Source of the DNA: Volvox africanus | Taxonomy: Eukaryota; Chlorophyta; Chlorophyceae; Chlamydomonadales; Volvocaceae | Direction of reading: 5' to 3' | NCBI GenBank assembly: GCA_030268105.1 | Contig: BSDZ01000017.1 | Location: forward strand, 124,001 to 188,000 | Length of the DNA stretch: 64,000 bases | Shown: positions 63,472 through 64,000 of the stretch, piece by piece | Layout of the letters: each line of letters opens with the position of its first letter | Numbering within the stretch: position 1 is the first letter of the stretch | The notes under the pieces: generated by a model | The model's database searches: none | What the model was told of the DNA's origin: nothing | Seen by the model: the letters and a program-made list of their open reading frames with translations, nothing else | Program-made: the position numbers and the translations under genes

Positions 63472-64000
63472 CGGTAGGGGGTGGCCGCCATGCAGCAGCA
63501 GAAACTGGAGGAGCTACAACAAGAACGATAGCCACTGCGCAGCAGCTGCTGGTGGAAAAGCAACAGCAACGACAACGACAGCAGTGGTGGAAGAAGTCAT
63601 TGCACCTATCACCAGGAGCTGTGGTATTACGCGGCGATCGCGGCGTTCCTGTGGTTCCGGTGGTCATCGCCATGATACGGTTCTTCTTGGGGGGGGGTTC
63701 TTGTCGTACGAGTTGTTTGGTGGCGGATCAATTCTGCGATGTGTATTGAGTGCTTCGGTGGCCTCCGCCCGCAATGCCGTTTGGATAGGTCATTAGCCCA
63801 GGCACTGCCCGAGGTTCATCCGCGCCTTGGGTGGGCGCGTGCGTGTGTGCATTACCTTCAAAGAAGAAAACAAAGAGAAGTGCGAACCATATATTACAAC
63901 GAGGTGCGGTGCAAACTTTGGCCCGGATGCGTAACGCAGTGTGTGCCTTCATGAGTGCCGTATGAGTTTTTGGCCAAGCGTGTAATGGTTGCGCGAGACG
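63472..64000 (+). other. 3' region of the scaffold-like gene or continuation
   Basis: After the TAG at 63469-63471 there are further coding-like phrases: MQQQKLEELQQER in the same frame (after another TAG) and QLLVEKQQQRQRQQWWKK in another frame after a GCGCAG acceptor-like site near 63540. They resemble the coiled, Gln-rich style of the gene, so either the gene continues through a short intron or this is a 3' UTR with relic coding sequence. No other gene is seen to the window edge. Confidence 0.35.

Overview
This window is eukaryotic nuclear DNA. Every long gene model is split by GT-AG spliceosomal introns, with one probable GC-AG intron. The standard genetic code fits: six spliced gene models run through thousands of codons without a stop inside an exon. 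A clear intraflagellar-transport gene (IFT38/CLUAP1) shows that the organism builds cilia. Together with moderately high GC, proteins rich in Ala/Gly/Gln/His runs and GC-rich minisatellites, this best fits a flagellate alga, most likely a chlorophyte green alga. The lineage is inferred, not proven: I see no lineage marker and no clear poly(A) signal motif.

Layout. 1-2.0 kb: nothing assignable. 2.1-2.9 kb: two linked exons of an unidentified minus-strand coiled-coil protein. 3.3-4.56 kb: a compound GC-rich minisatellite. 4.6-4.9 kb: copy A of a dispersed repeat. 5.7-6.2 kb: an unidentified minus-strand ORF. 7.4-7.6 kb: a pure ATATT pentanucleotide array. 8.2-9.3 kb: a decayed LTR-retrotransposon Gag. 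9.3-14.4 kb: gene-poor, with a possible unresolved minus-strand gene at 11.2-12.9 kb. 14.4-20.1 kb: an eight-exon TRF4/PAPD5-type non-canonical poly(A) polymerase on the minus strand. 20.4-27.3 kb: an eleven-exon coiled-coil protein of 993 aa on the plus strand. 28.8-29.1 kb: copy B of the dispersed repeat. 33.0-38.4 kb: an eleven-exon, 997-aa protein of unknown family. 40.3-45.1 kb: the eight-exon IFT38 gene on the minus strand, head to head with a small single-exon ORF at 45.4 kb. 47.6-51.8 kb: an eight-exon glutathione S-transferase on the minus strand. 55-63.5 kb: a very large Gln/Pro/Ser-rich scaffold-like protein on the plus strand with an unresolved N-terminus.

How the genes relate. 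No operon or biosynthetic cluster is visible; this is ordinary eukaryotic gene spacing with repeats in introns and intergenic DNA. IFT38 is the only certain cilium gene. The two coiled-coil/low-complexity proteins could also be ciliary or centriolar, but the sequence alone does not prove it. The poly(A) polymerase (nuclear RNA surveillance) and the GST (detoxification) are housekeeping functions. For the main models I checked that splice phases join exon to exon and that the summed coding length is a whole number of codons.
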